From Nocardia transvalensis NBRC 15921 (lineage in GTDB: Bacteria > Actinomycetota > Actinomycetes > Mycobacteriales > Mycobacteriaceae), in assembly GCF_000308875.1 (NCBI RefSeq), contig NZ_BAGL01000085.1:1-64000 (forward strand): a stretch of 64,000 nt of DNA, given 5' to 3'. The notes beneath the pieces are model-generated. The model worked only from the letters and a program-made list of their open reading frames with translations, had not been told where the DNA came from and did not search any database. Of this stretch, positions 44,815 to 52,838 are shown one piece after another. Positions within the stretch are counted from its first letter, which is position 1; each line of letters opens with the position of its first letter. The position numbers and the translations under genes are program-made.

Positions 44815-44894
44815 CGCGAGGCGCCTCCTGTAGACGAGTCCGCACAGCCTCCTCGCTGCGTCGGTTCCAGGGTCACACCGGCCCGAGAAAAAAT

Positions 44895-44910
44895 CAAGCC
44901 TGCGTGCTTG
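44895..44910. promoter_or_regulatory. Inverted repeat upstream of the catabolic operon, candidate operator
   Basis: CAAGC-CTGCGT-GCTTG (5 bp arms) lies 80 bp before the AtuA start in an unusually AT-rich patch (AAAAAATCAAGC, GCTTGTTAATT). The operon's own TetR protein is the likely binder. TTAATT next to it could be part of a -10 element. Confidence 0.4.
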
Positions 44911-44997
44911 TTAATTGCGGCCGTGCCTGCCCTCCCTCTTTTTCCGGAGATGAGGGGGCGGGGCAGGGCGGATTCCGCACACGGCAAGATGGGCGGG

Positions 44998-45153
44998 GTG
45001 TCCAATCCCGTAATCGTGGTCTTCCTCTTCGCCCTGGCCGGATTCCTGCTCGGCGGGGCCTACAGCACCTGGAAGAACACCCGCTGGCTGGCGATCGCCC
45101 TCGGTATCTGCGGCGTGCTGGCGGCCGGCGGGGCGGTCGCCTGGATGGTCTGA
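44998..45153 (+). CDS. Small two-helix membrane protein, 51 aa
   Basis: MSNPVIVVFLFALAGFLLGG forms one helix, followed by a short basic loop (WKNTRW) and a second helix (LAIALGICGVLAAGGAVAWM). Convincing membrane topology with positive charges in the loop. GTG 44998 is chosen; ATG 44989 in the same frame is an alternative. The stop lies three bases from the stop of the convergent cyclase gene. Function unknown. Confidence 0.65.
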   Translation: MSNPVIVVFLFALAGFLLGGAYSTWKNTRWLAIALGICGVLAAGGAVAWMV

Positions 45154-45156
45154 GCG

Positions 45157-46149
45157 TCAGTCCTCGTAGAGGCGGTAGATCCGCAGGTCCTCGGGGACGC
45201 CGCTGAGCGGGGCCGCGAAGAAGCTCCGCCGGTAGGGCTTGGGGGCGTACCCCAGCGCCGCGAGCGTCTCCGGCTCCAAGGCCTGCAATGTCGACGCCGA
45301 GAGCATGGTGTTGCCGTTGCCGCCGGCCTCCATCACCCGCGCCGCGATCGTCACGTCGAGGCCCAGCCAGTCGCCGCCGATCTCGCGCGGGCTGCCGGTG
45401 TGCAGGCCGATCCGCATCTGCGGCCGGTAGCCCGAGACCTCGACGCGGGCGAGATTCTCCTTGGCGGCGATCGCGGCCTGTACCGCGCGGTCCGGCGACG
45501 AGAACACCGCCATCACGCCGTCGCCCATGCGCTTGACCACCCGGCCGCCACGATCGGAGATCGGGGGCTCGATGGCCTTGGCGACCCGCCGCAACAGCTC
45601 CAGCGTCGCCTCGTCCCCGGCCGTGAGCGACCAGCTCGAGAAGGCCACCAGGTCGGTGAACATCACCGTCATCTCGTGGCTGCCCTTGCCGCGGCCCACC
45701 CGCTCCAGCATGGCCTGCCACACCTGCAGCGCGCCGAGGCCGATCTCCTTGGCCGCGCTGGGGCTGTCGCCGACGAGCTTGTCGGCCGCCCGGGCCACGG
45801 CGCGGGGACCGCCCGGACCCGAAACCGACAGGGGGTCACCGAAAGCCGGGTCACCGGGCAGATTCTCGCGGGCCCGCCGGATCACGCCGATCACGTCGGC
45901 GCGCTGGTTGGCGGCGGCCATGATCGAGGAGATCTGACCCGACCGCAGCCGGCCGCCGGAACGGCCGCGCGATTCGTCGGAATCCGCGGGAGTGAGCGGG
46001 ATCACGACGTCCGGGCCGGGCTCGGCGCGACGCCTGCCGCCGTCTGTCGCGGCGGTCCGCGACCCGTCCTTCTCCGGTCGGCGACGCGTGCCGTCGGCGT
46101 TTGCCGCGCGAGACGCGTGTTCGCCTTCGCCGGAGGGTGTTTCGGTCAC
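45157..46149 (-). CDS. Class III adenylate/guanylate cyclase domain protein, 330 aa
   Basis: The N-terminal 150 residues are mostly disordered and charged, and a C-terminal cyclase homology domain follows. Metal-binding aspartates are in MTVMFTDLVAF and VKRMGDGVMAVF; the substrate-specifying lysine (VVK) and aspartate (GGDWLG) are present, as is the transition-state arginine (VTIAARV). The usual asparagine of the motif VN-x-A-x-R is a threonine here. No membrane segment or HAMP domain is seen, so it should be soluble. Start GTG 46149 is preferred over GTG 46200. Product (cAMP or none) is uncertain because of the Asn to Thr change. Confidence 0.85.
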   Translation of the reverse strand: MTETPSGEGEHASRAANADGTRRRPEKDGSRTAATDGGRRRAEPGPDVVIPLTPADSDESRGRSGGRLRSGQISSIMAAANQRADVIGVIRRARENLPGDPAFGDPLSVSGPGGPRAVARAADKLVGDSPSAAKEIGLGALQVWQAMLERVGRGKGSHEMTVMFTDLVAFSSWSLTAGDEATLELLRRVAKAIEPPISDRGGRVVKRMGDGVMAVFSSPDRAVQAAIAAKENLARVEVSGYRPQMRIGLHTGSPREIGGDWLGLDVTIAARVMEAGGNGNTMLSASTLQALEPETLAALGYAPKPYRRSFFAAPLSGVPEDLRIYRLYED

Positions 46150-46495
46150 GCCCCGAGCGTAGCTCAGCCGGTCGGCGGGCGGATTACCTAATATCGCCAC
46201 CTGCCACCTCTCTATCGGACGGAGCGGGCACGTCAGTGGGTCCGCCGATGGATAACGTGTTGGTTGCTCCTGCCGATGCTACGCACCGGCCCTGCGGCCG
46301 GATAGTTCGCGGTGATCGGCTTAACGAAGGTTTTCCATAAGGACACCGGCCCGATGCGAAGAGTTCGCATCGGACCGGTGCGGTGTCACGCGTGCCGGGC
46401 AGTGGCCCGCGTGACTCGGGCGCAGCGGTCCCCCGACAGGACCGCCCTCCCGGCCCCGGGTGGCGAGGGCACGCTCCCGGGGGTTCGGGCAGGTA
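46150..46495. other. Intergenic region with three strong hairpins
   Basis: No gene is visible. Three structures stand out: CCGGCC-CTGC-GGCCGG (46286-46301); a 16-pair stem with one internal mismatch and loop GAG (46345-46379, arms ending CGATGCGAA / TTCGCATCG); and GTCACGCG (46383-46390) paired with CGCGTGAC near 46406-46413. The second and third lie just beyond the 3' end of the ABC permease gene and probably end its transcript. None carries a T-run. The cyclase promoter must lie in the left part. Confidence 0.55.
46345..46379 (-). terminator. Long hairpin downstream of the ABC exporter operon
   Basis: Arms ACCGGCCCGATGCGAA and TTCGCATCGGACCGGT with a 3-base loop; only one mismatched pair. 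It lies 117 bases beyond the permease stop codon. The lack of a T-run is common for actinobacterial terminators, but an RNA-processing or small-RNA role is equally possible. Confidence 0.5.
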
Positions 46496-47257
46496 TCAGG
46501 CGTCGCGTTTCTCCGCCGTGTACAGGGCGGCCGCGAGCACGACGGCGACGAAGACGGTGAAGTAGACCAGGCCGCCCCAGGGCCCCCAGTGCCAGTTCCC
46601 CGATCCCTCGGAGCCACCGAGGAAGTGCTGCATATTGGCGAACGGCAGGAACGGCTGCACATTGCGCCCGAAGCTGCCGAAGGCGCCCGCCAGCGGCTCG
46701 ACCAGCATGGGCCACAGCACGATCAGCGCGATCGCGGCAGCGGACTGGCGTACCAGCACGCCCACGGCGACGGCCAGGATCGCGCCCAGGAAGGCGTAGA
46801 CCGGCACGCCGATCAGCCCGCGCCAATCCTCGGAGGAGGACAGGGTCAGATGCGCCCCGGCGTCCGATCCGCTGATGAGCTTGGCGATCCCGAATGCCAG
46901 CAGCGCCAGCACGGCGGTCAGCACCGCGCCGAAGACGGCCACCAGGCCCGCCTTGGTGACGATGACCTTCGTCCGGTTCGGGGTGGCCTGGAAGGTGGTC
47001 CGGATGATCCCGAACCGGTATTCGCTGGTGACGGTCAGGGCCGACATGATCATCAGGATCATGACGCCGAGGCCGGTGAGACCGGACACCGCCTGCGAGA
47101 CGGTGAGGTCGAGGCTGTTCTCCTTGTTGTAGGAGGCCTTCGCCACCAAGCCGAAGACGGCCGCGAGGCCGAGGCCGATCAGCACCACCGACGCCGAGCA
47201 CCACCAGGGCGACCGGGTGGAGGTCAGCTTGATTCGTTCCGCTGTCAACACGCCCAT
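46496..47257 (-). CDS. ABC transporter permease, 253 aa
   Basis: Six membrane helices (about residues 20-40, 58-80, 105-130, 150-172, 178-200 and 225-245) and the opening VLTAERIKLTSTRSPWWCSA mark an ABC-2 type exporter permease. EYRFGIIRTTFQATPNR is the coupling-helix-like cytoplasmic segment that meets the ATPase. The ATG overlaps the ATPase stop by one base. Substrate unknown; such pairs often export drugs, peptides or lipids. Confidence 0.87.
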   Translation of the reverse strand: MGVLTAERIKLTSTRSPWWCSASVVLIGLGLAAVFGLVAKASYNKENSLDLTVSQAVSGLTGLGVMILMIMSALTVTSEYRFGIIRTTFQATPNRTKVIVTKAGLVAVFGAVLTAVLALLAFGIAKLISGSDAGAHLTLSSSEDWRGLIGVPVYAFLGAILAVAVGVLVRQSAAAIALIVLWPMLVEPLAGAFGSFGRNVQPFLPFANMQHFLGGSEGSGNWHWGPWGGLVYFTVFVAVVLAAALYTAEKRDA

Positions 47258-48192
47258 CAGAGCGCACCTCCCATGACCTGTTCGATACCTTCGCCGTGGT
47301 ACTGCACCGCGCCGCCGGTCATGCGCATGAAGGCCTCCTCCAGCGAGGCCCGGACCGGCGCCAGCTCGTAGAGCGTGATGCCGTTGGCGCCGGCGAGCTT
47401 GCCGACGGCGTCGCTGGTCTCCCCGACGACGACCAAGGCGGCGGGCTCCTCGTCCTCGCGGACCGTCATACCGCTCGAGGTGAGCAGGCTGCGCAGCTGG
47501 TCCAGCTGCGGGCTGCGCACGCGCACGGTCGACTCCGAGGCCCGCTCGATGAACTCCTTGGTCCCGGTGTCGGCGATGAGCTTGCCGCGCCCGATGACCA
47601 CCAGGTGGTCGGCGGTCTGCGCCATCTCCGAGAGCAGGTGGCTGGAGACCAGCACGGTGCGGCCCTCGGCGGCCAGCCGCTGCATGAACCGGCGGATCCA
47701 CAGGATGCCCTCCGGGTCCAGGCCGTTGACCGGCTCGTCGAACAGCAGCACCGGTGGATCGCCGAGCAGCGCGCCCGCGAGGCCCAGCCGCTGCGACATG
47801 CCCAGCGAGAACCCGCCCGCGTTCTTGTTGGCGACCTCGCTCAGGCCGACCAGGCGCAGCACCTCCTCGACACGCGCCTGCGGGATGCCGTTGGACGCCG
47901 CCATCCAGCGCAGATGCGAGCGCGCCGAGCGGTTGGGGTGCACCCATTTGGCGTCGAGCAGCGCACCGACGACACTCAGCGGATTGTCCAGTTCGCGGTA
48001 GGGCTTGCCCTGGATGACGGCGGTGCCCGAGGTGGGCTTGTCCAATCCCAGGATCATGCGCATCGTCGTCGACTTACCGGCGCCGTTGGGTCCGAGGAAC
48101 CCGGTCACCTGACCGGGCTTGACCGAAAACGTCAGATCGTCGACAGCGACGGTCGCGCCGAACCGCTTGGTAAGGCCAGTCACTTCGATCAT
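47257..48192 (-). CDS. ABC transporter ATP-binding protein, 311 aa
   Basis: Walker A GPNGAGKST, Q-loop region at the LDAKWVHPNRSARSHLRWMA segment, signature FSLGMSQRLGLAGAL (LSGGQ replaced by SLGMS, as in many ABC-2 exporters), Walker B PVLLFDEPVNGLDPEG and switch His in VLVSSHLLSEM. A C-terminal regulatory domain of about 90 residues follows. ATG 48192 (MIEVTGLTKRFG) is chosen over 48213. Partners with the permease encoded downstream. Confidence 0.9.
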   Translation of the reverse strand: MIEVTGLTKRFGATVAVDDLTFSVKPGQVTGFLGPNGAGKSTTMRMILGLDKPTSGTAVIQGKPYRELDNPLSVVGALLDAKWVHPNRSARSHLRWMAASNGIPQARVEEVLRLVGLSEVANKNAGGFSLGMSQRLGLAGALLGDPPVLLFDEPVNGLDPEGILWIRRFMQRLAAEGRTVLVSSHLLSEMAQTADHLVVIGRGKLIADTGTKEFIERASESTVRVRSPQLDQLRSLLTSSGMTVREDEEPAALVVVGETSDAVGKLAGANGITLYELAPVRASLEEAFMRMTGGAVQYHGEGIEQVMGGAL

Positions 48193-48341
48193 GACACCCA
48201 GTCTCCCGGACATTCGCCACCAGAACCATCGCTCACAAGTCGCGAGTCGAGTAGTTCTCGAGGATGATCCCCACCCCTACCAGGGCCTACGAGCCCTCGT
48301 CACCAAAGGTTCACCCACCCCACCTGACCTAGGGTGGCCCC

Positions 48342-48674
48342 ATGGCGACAGGGCGGGTATGGACGGTAACCACAACTACACCGAGCGAAGACGACGCGCG
48401 TACCATCGCGCGAGCCGCTGTCGCGGAGAAGCTTGCGGCAGGAGCCGAAATCACCGGCCCCGCAACCTCGGTCTTCTGGCATCTCGGCGAACTCGGTGAA
48501 GGCCGCGAATGGCGCGTCTCTCTCCGGACGTCCGCAACAGCGAAGGATCGACTCGCAGCACGGATTTCGGAACTACACCCGTGGGACAGCCCGGAAGTAA
48601 CCGCGACCTCGATCGAGTGGTGCCTGGACACCTATGCGGAATGGGTCGAGCGCACTACAACCGAGCAGGGATAG
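48342..48674 (+). CDS. CutA-like divalent-cation tolerance protein, 110 aa
   Basis: Small ferredoxin-like fold of the CutA1 family: DARTIARAAVAEKLAAGAEI, TSVFWHLGELGEGREWRVSL and the C-terminal HPWDSPEVTATSIEWCLDTY. Usual CutA has a cysteine and YxWxG block; here the cysteine is replaced and the block reads FWHLGE, so the metal-binding role may be lost. Typical CutA length. The last 20 bases overlap the end of the XRE gene on the other strand. Confidence 0.8.
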   Translation: MATGRVWTVTTTTPSEDDARTIARAAVAEKLAAGAEITGPATSVFWHLGELGEGREWRVSLRTSATAKDRLAARISELHPWDSPEVTATSIEWCLDTYAEWVERTTTEQG

Positions 48675-49893
48675 GAACCTGCGCCGACGCCGCCCGCATG
48701 GCCAGTTCCGCCGCGCCGGGTACGCCTGCCGTCGCACAACGCTCTGCAACCTCTCGGATGCGAATCGACGGCCGAGCGGAAGCAACACGGCCCGCCAACG
48801 TGAGCGCACGCTCTGTGGCCGATACGGCGGCTCCTTCGTCTCCGGCCTCGAGATAGGCATCCGCCAGCCACGTCAGATACAAGGCCTTATCTCGCGCCCA
48901 GTGATCCGGGTACGCCGCCAGTGCGCTCTCCAGAGGCTTGATCGCCCTGTCGGGCCGATGCAGCACAGCCCAGACGCGGCCGGTCATGATGTCGAGTTCC
49001 GCGTGATCGACCCATGCGCACCAAGGTGCGTCCGTTCCCGCCTTCTCCTCCAGCGCATCCCTCGCCGCGTCCAGGGAGCGGGCAGCGCCGTCGCAGTCAC
49101 CCGAGGCGGCGAGCGACCATGCCCGCCGCGATTCCAACAACGCCCTGGCCTTCGGTGATGCGCCGTCACCGACTGCGGCGCAAGCGGAATCGGCGGCCCG
49201 CACAGACTCCCGCGTCCCGCTGGTGTAGGCGATGTGCACGAACGCGTTCGCCACCAGCTCCCGATTCTCGGCTTCCTCGGCCGCGCGGCGGCTGTACTCG
49301 AACAGGTCCACGGCCTTGCCCCTGAATCCGGAATCGAATGCGGCCCAGCCAGTTTGCTGTGCCTGCTCCGCCGCGAGTTCCGTCAGCTCTCGCCGTACCA
49401 CGAGAGCACAACTCGAACGGCTCAGTACCTGCTCCGTGTGCGCCAGTTCGGCGAAGTACATACGAAAGGTATCGCCGCCCCCGAGATAGCTGTCGACGCC
49501 TACGAGCCGAGCGAACTTGCGACGCATCTCCGCTACGTCGGTCGCGCCCAACCGTTGTGGCGGTTGCGGCAGTACGCCGACGCCGATACCGGCCAGGGCT
49601 AGGAAGTCTCTGCGTTTCGTGGCTTCGTCCCTTTCAGCATCACGGTGGGTCCGTTTCGGATACAGACCCAGATCATCAGGTGATCGGACATCCAACAGTG
49701 CCATGAGAGCCTGCCGCGTGACACCCCGTGGCCACGAGATCTCACCACATTCGATGCGGCTGATCGCCTGCGCGTCGACCGCCGGGCGACGTCCTGTCGC
49801 CCGTTCGATATGCAGGCACACCTGCTCCGCCAGCTCGGCTTGTGTCCACCCCTGCGCGAGCCGCCGCGACCTGAACCGATCGTTCGTCCCCAC
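48655..49893 (-). CDS. XRE-family HTH regulator with TPR-like C-terminus, 412 aa
   Basis: N-terminal helix-turn-helix: FRSRRLAQGWTQAELAEQVC and AQAISRIECGEISWPRGVTR. The C-terminal 250 residues are alanine/leucine-rich helix pairs like TPR repeats (for example ALLESRRAWSLAASGDCDGA and ALYLTWLADAYLEAGDEGAA). This architecture is common in Streptomyces and Nocardia and often sits beside small divergent genes, as here. The frame is open to 50022; GTG 49893 is chosen as it places the HTH near the N-terminus and has AGGGG just before it. Codon use has lower GC than the neighbours, suggesting acquisition. It probably controls the divergent gene pair at 50013-50620. Confidence 0.82.
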   Translation of the reverse strand: MGTNDRFRSRRLAQGWTQAELAEQVCLHIERATGRRPAVDAQAISRIECGEISWPRGVTRQALMALLDVRSPDDLGLYPKRTHRDAERDEATKRRDFLALAGIGVGVLPQPPQRLGATDVAEMRRKFARLVGVDSYLGGGDTFRMYFAELAHTEQVLSRSSCALVVRRELTELAAEQAQQTGWAAFDSGFRGKAVDLFEYSRRAAEEAENRELVANAFVHIAYTSGTRESVRAADSACAAVGDGASPKARALLESRRAWSLAASGDCDGAARSLDAARDALEEKAGTDAPWCAWVDHAELDIMTGRVWAVLHRPDRAIKPLESALAAYPDHWARDKALYLTWLADAYLEAGDEGAAVSATERALTLAGRVASARPSIRIREVAERCATAGVPGAAELAMRAASAQVPIPARL

Positions 49894-50012
49894 AGCCCCT
49901 GCCGGTCGATAGCCGTTGTTTGCCCACAATTCTGCGCTGTTTCCGAGGACGTACAGCCGGAACGCTGAAAACCGGCAGCGCCAACCAGGAACGGCTATTG
50001 GGGAGGTAGGCA

Positions 50013-50324
50013 ATGAGGACACATCCGACAGCGTTCGCGTGGGTAGATCCGTTCGTCAGCCCGTGTTCGGAGCTGGACAACGCCAGAGTTCGCGCGCTTG
50101 CCCGACGGCTCGGTTATCACTTGTATTGGCCTGCGCCATCCATGCTGCCATTGCTCGACCAAGTGCGCGCCGCAGATGTCGACGCCGTGATCGCGCCGTC
50201 GACCGATCATTTCGACGTGATGCAGTTGTCCGCGCTGATGTGCCTCACAGATGTCGAAACCGCAGCGCCGAGAATGAGTTTCGACCGCGGAAGCGCCTAT
50301 CCTCGCCAAGCGGAGCGGATATGA
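50013..50324 (+). CDS. Conserved hypothetical protein, resolvase-like fold fragment, 103 aa
   Basis: GGGAGG lies six bases before ATG 50013. The sequence ARRLGYHLYWPAPSMLPLLDQV then ADVDAVIAPSTDHFDVMQLSALM has the alternating strand-helix pattern of the N-terminal resolvase domain but no serine nucleophile, so it cannot recombine DNA. Similar short proteins occur beside XRE genes in actinomycetes. GC is visibly lower than around it. Its stop overlaps the next start (ATGA). Confidence 0.72.
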   Translation: MRTHPTAFAWVDPFVSPCSELDNARVRALARRLGYHLYWPAPSMLPLLDQVRAADVDAVIAPSTDHFDVMQLSALMCLTDVETAAPRMSFDRGSAYPRQAERI

Positions 50325-50620
50325 GTAACGCGACGGGCTGGGCGGCAGTCGTCGCGCTTGTCGTGATCGTATGCGGCGCGGTCGGGCTGCTTGTACGCGC
50401 CGACCTGGACGGCGACGACTGCGAAACACCCACCCAAACCCATGACCGTGTCGTATGGACGCACGCCCCACCACCACGGCCATTCACCGTTCGCCATGCA
50501 CACCTGGTCATGCAACAGCACCGGGCCTGCCGCTGCGAGGACTGCCCGCGCAAGAATTCGGCGTATCAGACCCTCGTGGAAGCTCGGCGCATCAGGCCGG
50601 ACTCTGGGCGTTCCTTCTAA
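50321..50620 (+). CDS. Small membrane-anchored Cys-rich protein, 99 aa
   Basis: A membrane helix at residues 6-26 (TGWAAVVALVVIVCGAVGLL) is followed by a cytoplasmic or exposed polar domain. Near the C-terminus, HRACRCEDCPRKNSAYQTLV carries three cysteines and a histidine that could bind metal. Related short Cys-containing C-termini occur in small Nocardia proteins of unknown function. Translationally coupled to the preceding gene and divergent from the XRE regulator. Confidence 0.68.
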   Translation: MSNATGWAAVVALVVIVCGAVGLLVRADLDGDDCETPTQTHDRVVWTHAPPPRPFTVRHAHLVMQQHRACRCEDCPRKNSAYQTLVEARRIRPDSGRSF

Positions 50621-50670
50621 TTCTCGAATGCTGACGAGGAGCCGGGTGGACCGTCATCTCTTGAATCACC

Positions 50671-51429
50671 TCACAGGTCCGGGGAGGATGCCTGGGCCCA
50701 GAAGCGCTTGGGGATGCGGCCGGCCTCGCGGGCGAGGTGGCCGGCGGTGACGGCGTTTGCCATGGCGGAGGCCATGAGGGCCGGGTGGCGGGCTCGGGTT
50801 ACGGCGGTGGCGAGGAGGACGGCTGAGCAGCCTAGTTCCATGGCCAGGGCGGCGTCGCTGGCTGTGCCTATGCCGGCGTCGAGGATTACCGGGACGCCTG
50901 CTGCGGCGACGATCATTTCGATGTTGTGGGGGTTGCTGATGCCCAGGCCCGTGCCGATCGGGGAGCCGAGGGGCATTACCGCGGCGCAGCCGGTGTCCTC
51001 GAGGCGGCGGGCCAGGGCGGGGTCGTCGGTGGTGTAGGGCAGGACGGTGAAGCCGTCGTCTACCAATTGTTCTGCGGCGGCGACCAATTCGATGGCGTCG
51101 GGGAGCAGGGTGCGGTCGTCGGCGATGACCTCCAGCTTGACCCAGTCGGTGCCCAGGGCCTCGCGGGCCAGGCGGGCGGTGAGGACGGCCTCGGAGGCGG
51201 TGCGGCAGCCCGCGGTATTGGGCAGGGGGGCGATGTCGAGGCGTTTCAGCAGGTCGAGGACGCCGGTGCCGCCCGCGGAGTCGACGCGGCGCATGGCGAC
51301 CGTAGTCAGCTCGGTGCCCGAGGCGAGCAGCGCTTCCTCGAGTACCGCGAGGTTTTCGGCACCGCCGGTCCCCATGATGAGGCGGGAGTCGAAGGTGCGG
51401 TCGGCGATCCGCAGCGGCGCGCTAACCAC
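50671..51429 (-). CDS. thiG: Thiazole synthase ThiG, 252 aa
   Basis: Forms the thiazole ring of thiamine from deoxyxylulose phosphate, dehydroglycine and ThiS-thiocarboxylate. TIM-barrel blocks: SRLIMGTGGAENLAVLEEAL, TTVAMRRVDSAG, PNTAGCRTASEAV, WVKLEVIADDRTLLPD, VMPLGSPIGTGLGI and VILDAGIGTASDAALAMELG. Starts at GTG 51429 and overlaps thiS by eight bases. The C-terminus ends in a run typical of actinobacterial ThiG. Last gene of the thiO-thiS-thiG operon, in the same order as Rv0415-Rv0417. Confidence 0.95.
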   Translation of the reverse strand: MVSAPLRIADRTFDSRLIMGTGGAENLAVLEEALLASGTELTTVAMRRVDSAGGTGVLDLLKRLDIAPLPNTAGCRTASEAVLTARLAREALGTDWVKLEVIADDRTLLPDAIELVAAAEQLVDDGFTVLPYTTDDPALARRLEDTGCAAVMPLGSPIGTGLGISNPHNIEMIVAAAGVPVILDAGIGTASDAALAMELGCSAVLLATAVTRARHPALMASAMANAVTAGHLAREAGRIPKRFWAQASSPDL

Positions 51430-51637
51430 CCTGCACCGCCGTCAGCACCTCGATCTCCCAGCCGCGGCCGACCGGCTCGTCCCAGCGGGACTTCGGAAAC
51501 ACCGCCCCGTCGACTGCGAGCGCGACTCCCTTGCAGGGCAGGCCGAGCCGATCGAGCAACTCGCGCACGGTGATCTCCTCGGCGAACTCGTGGTCCTCCC
51601 CGTTCACGGTCACCCCGACGGGAATCGTTGCGGTCAT
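51422..51637 (-). CDS. thiS: Sulfur carrier protein ThiS, 71 aa
   Basis: Ubiquitin-like sulfur carrier for thiazole synthesis. The C-terminus AVQGG ends in the essential Gly-Gly that is adenylated and thiocarboxylated. The N-terminus MTATIPVGVTVNG and LDRLGLPCKGVALAVDGAVF match the family. Coupled to thiO (ATGA overlap) and thiG. Confidence 0.95.
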   Translation of the reverse strand: MTATIPVGVTVNGEDHEFAEEITVRELLDRLGLPCKGVALAVDGAVFPKSRWDEPVGRGWEIEVLTAVQGG

Positions 51638-52752
51638 CGTCTACCTCCTGAAGATGTGGGTGCACCGTCGCCCGTGCCCTCGGCTATCTGCGAAAACCGT
51701 TGCGGGTCGGCCGCTTTCGCCTCCGCCAGGACGTCCCCGGCGAGCAGGGCGGAGACCGCGTCGACTGTGAGCGGGACGCCCAGGATGCCGTTGCGACCGT
51801 GGCCCGCGGCGACGATCAGGCGGTCGGTGAGGCGGCCGATGAGGGGCAGGTTGTCGGGGGTACCCGGGCGGGAGCCGGCGCTCGCCTCTTGTAGTTCGTA
51901 TTCGCCGAGGGCGGGGAGGACGGCCTCGGCGTCGGCGATCAGGTCGCGGACTCCCGCGACCGTCACCGCGGTGTCGAAGCCCGCCTCGTACTGGGTCGCG
52001 CCGACGACTATTCCGTCACCCCGCGGCACCAGGTACAGCGGGCGGCCGTGCACCCGCGCGCGGATCACCCGGCGCGGCGGCGGGGGCGCGCCCGGGCGGT
52101 GACGCAGGCGCAGAATCTCGCCCTTCACCGGGCGCACCGGGAGCGAGGGCCACTGCCGCGCGGCGGCGGCGCCGGTGGCCAGCACGATCTGGTCGTGGTC
52201 GAGTTCATCCACAGCCGTCACGGCCGCCGCGTTCATCTGAACACCAGCTTGTTCACAACCCCGGAGCAGGGCCTCCACCAGCAGGCGGTTGTCCACAGCG
52301 GGCTCGGGTGCGAGCAGGCCCGCGCGCACGGTGCGGGCGAGAGCGGGTTCCGCGGCACGCACGCCCGCGCGGTCGAGCAGTCGCATCGAATGGCCGTGAC
52401 CGGTCACGAAATCGGCGATGGTCCGGAGGTCGGCGGCGTCGGCGGCATCCGAGGCCACGGTGAGGGTTTCCTCGGCGACGAAGACCGATGCGCCGGACAC
52501 CTCCCCGAGCCGGGCGCCGAATTCCGGCCAGCGGGACAGCGCCGCCGCACCGAATTCCAGGGCCTCGTCCTCACCCGGCCAGCCCTCGGACAGCGGGGCG
52601 AGCATGCCGCCGGCAACCCAGGACGCACCGGTTCCGACGGCGGGATCGAAGATCGTGACCGACCACCCCGATTCGGCGGCGCGCCACGCCACCGACAGAC
52701 CGATCACACCCCCACCCACGACGGCCAGAGTTCGCATACCTTCCACCTTCAT
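51634..52752 (-). CDS. thiO: Glycine oxidase ThiO, 372 aa
   Basis: FAD enzyme of the DAO family that oxidises glycine to dehydroglycine for thiazole formation. Dinucleotide fold at residues 8-30 (LAVVGGGVIGLSVAWRAAESG), GASWVAGGMLAP flavin contact, VPRGDGIVVGATQYEAGFD and the C-terminal AAGHGRNGILGVPLTVDAV. ATG 52752 has GGGGAG eight bases upstream; ATG 52737 is an alternative. First gene of the operon. I find no TPP riboswitch in the 86 bp before it. Confidence 0.93.
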   Translation of the reverse strand: MKVEGMRTLAVVGGGVIGLSVAWRAAESGWSVTIFDPAVGTGASWVAGGMLAPLSEGWPGEDEALEFGAAALSRWPEFGARLGEVSGASVFVAEETLTVASDAADAADLRTIADFVTGHGHSMRLLDRAGVRAAEPALARTVRAGLLAPEPAVDNRLLVEALLRGCEQAGVQMNAAAVTAVDELDHDQIVLATGAAAARQWPSLPVRPVKGEILRLRHRPGAPPPPRRVIRARVHGRPLYLVPRGDGIVVGATQYEAGFDTAVTVAGVRDLIADAEAVLPALGEYELQEASAGSRPGTPDNLPLIGRLTDRLIVAAGHGRNGILGVPLTVDAVSALLAGDVLAEAKAADPQRFSQIAEGTGDGAPTSSGGRR

Positions 52753-52838
52753 CGAACGGGCTCCCCGCGCGGCCGCCTTCGCAGCAGGGATGTCCAGATG
52801 TTTCGACTACCCAAGGTACCGCGACTACGGTCGGTGAC

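Noticed and set aside
50013..50324. Functional serine recombinase
   Set aside because: The fold pattern is similar but there is no catalytic serine or DNA-binding C-terminus; 103 residues is too short.
52753..52838. Second TPP riboswitch between thiO and thiE
   Set aside because: The 86 bp gap lacks the CTGAGA and the ACCTGA-type core on both strands and is too short for two promoters plus a THI box.
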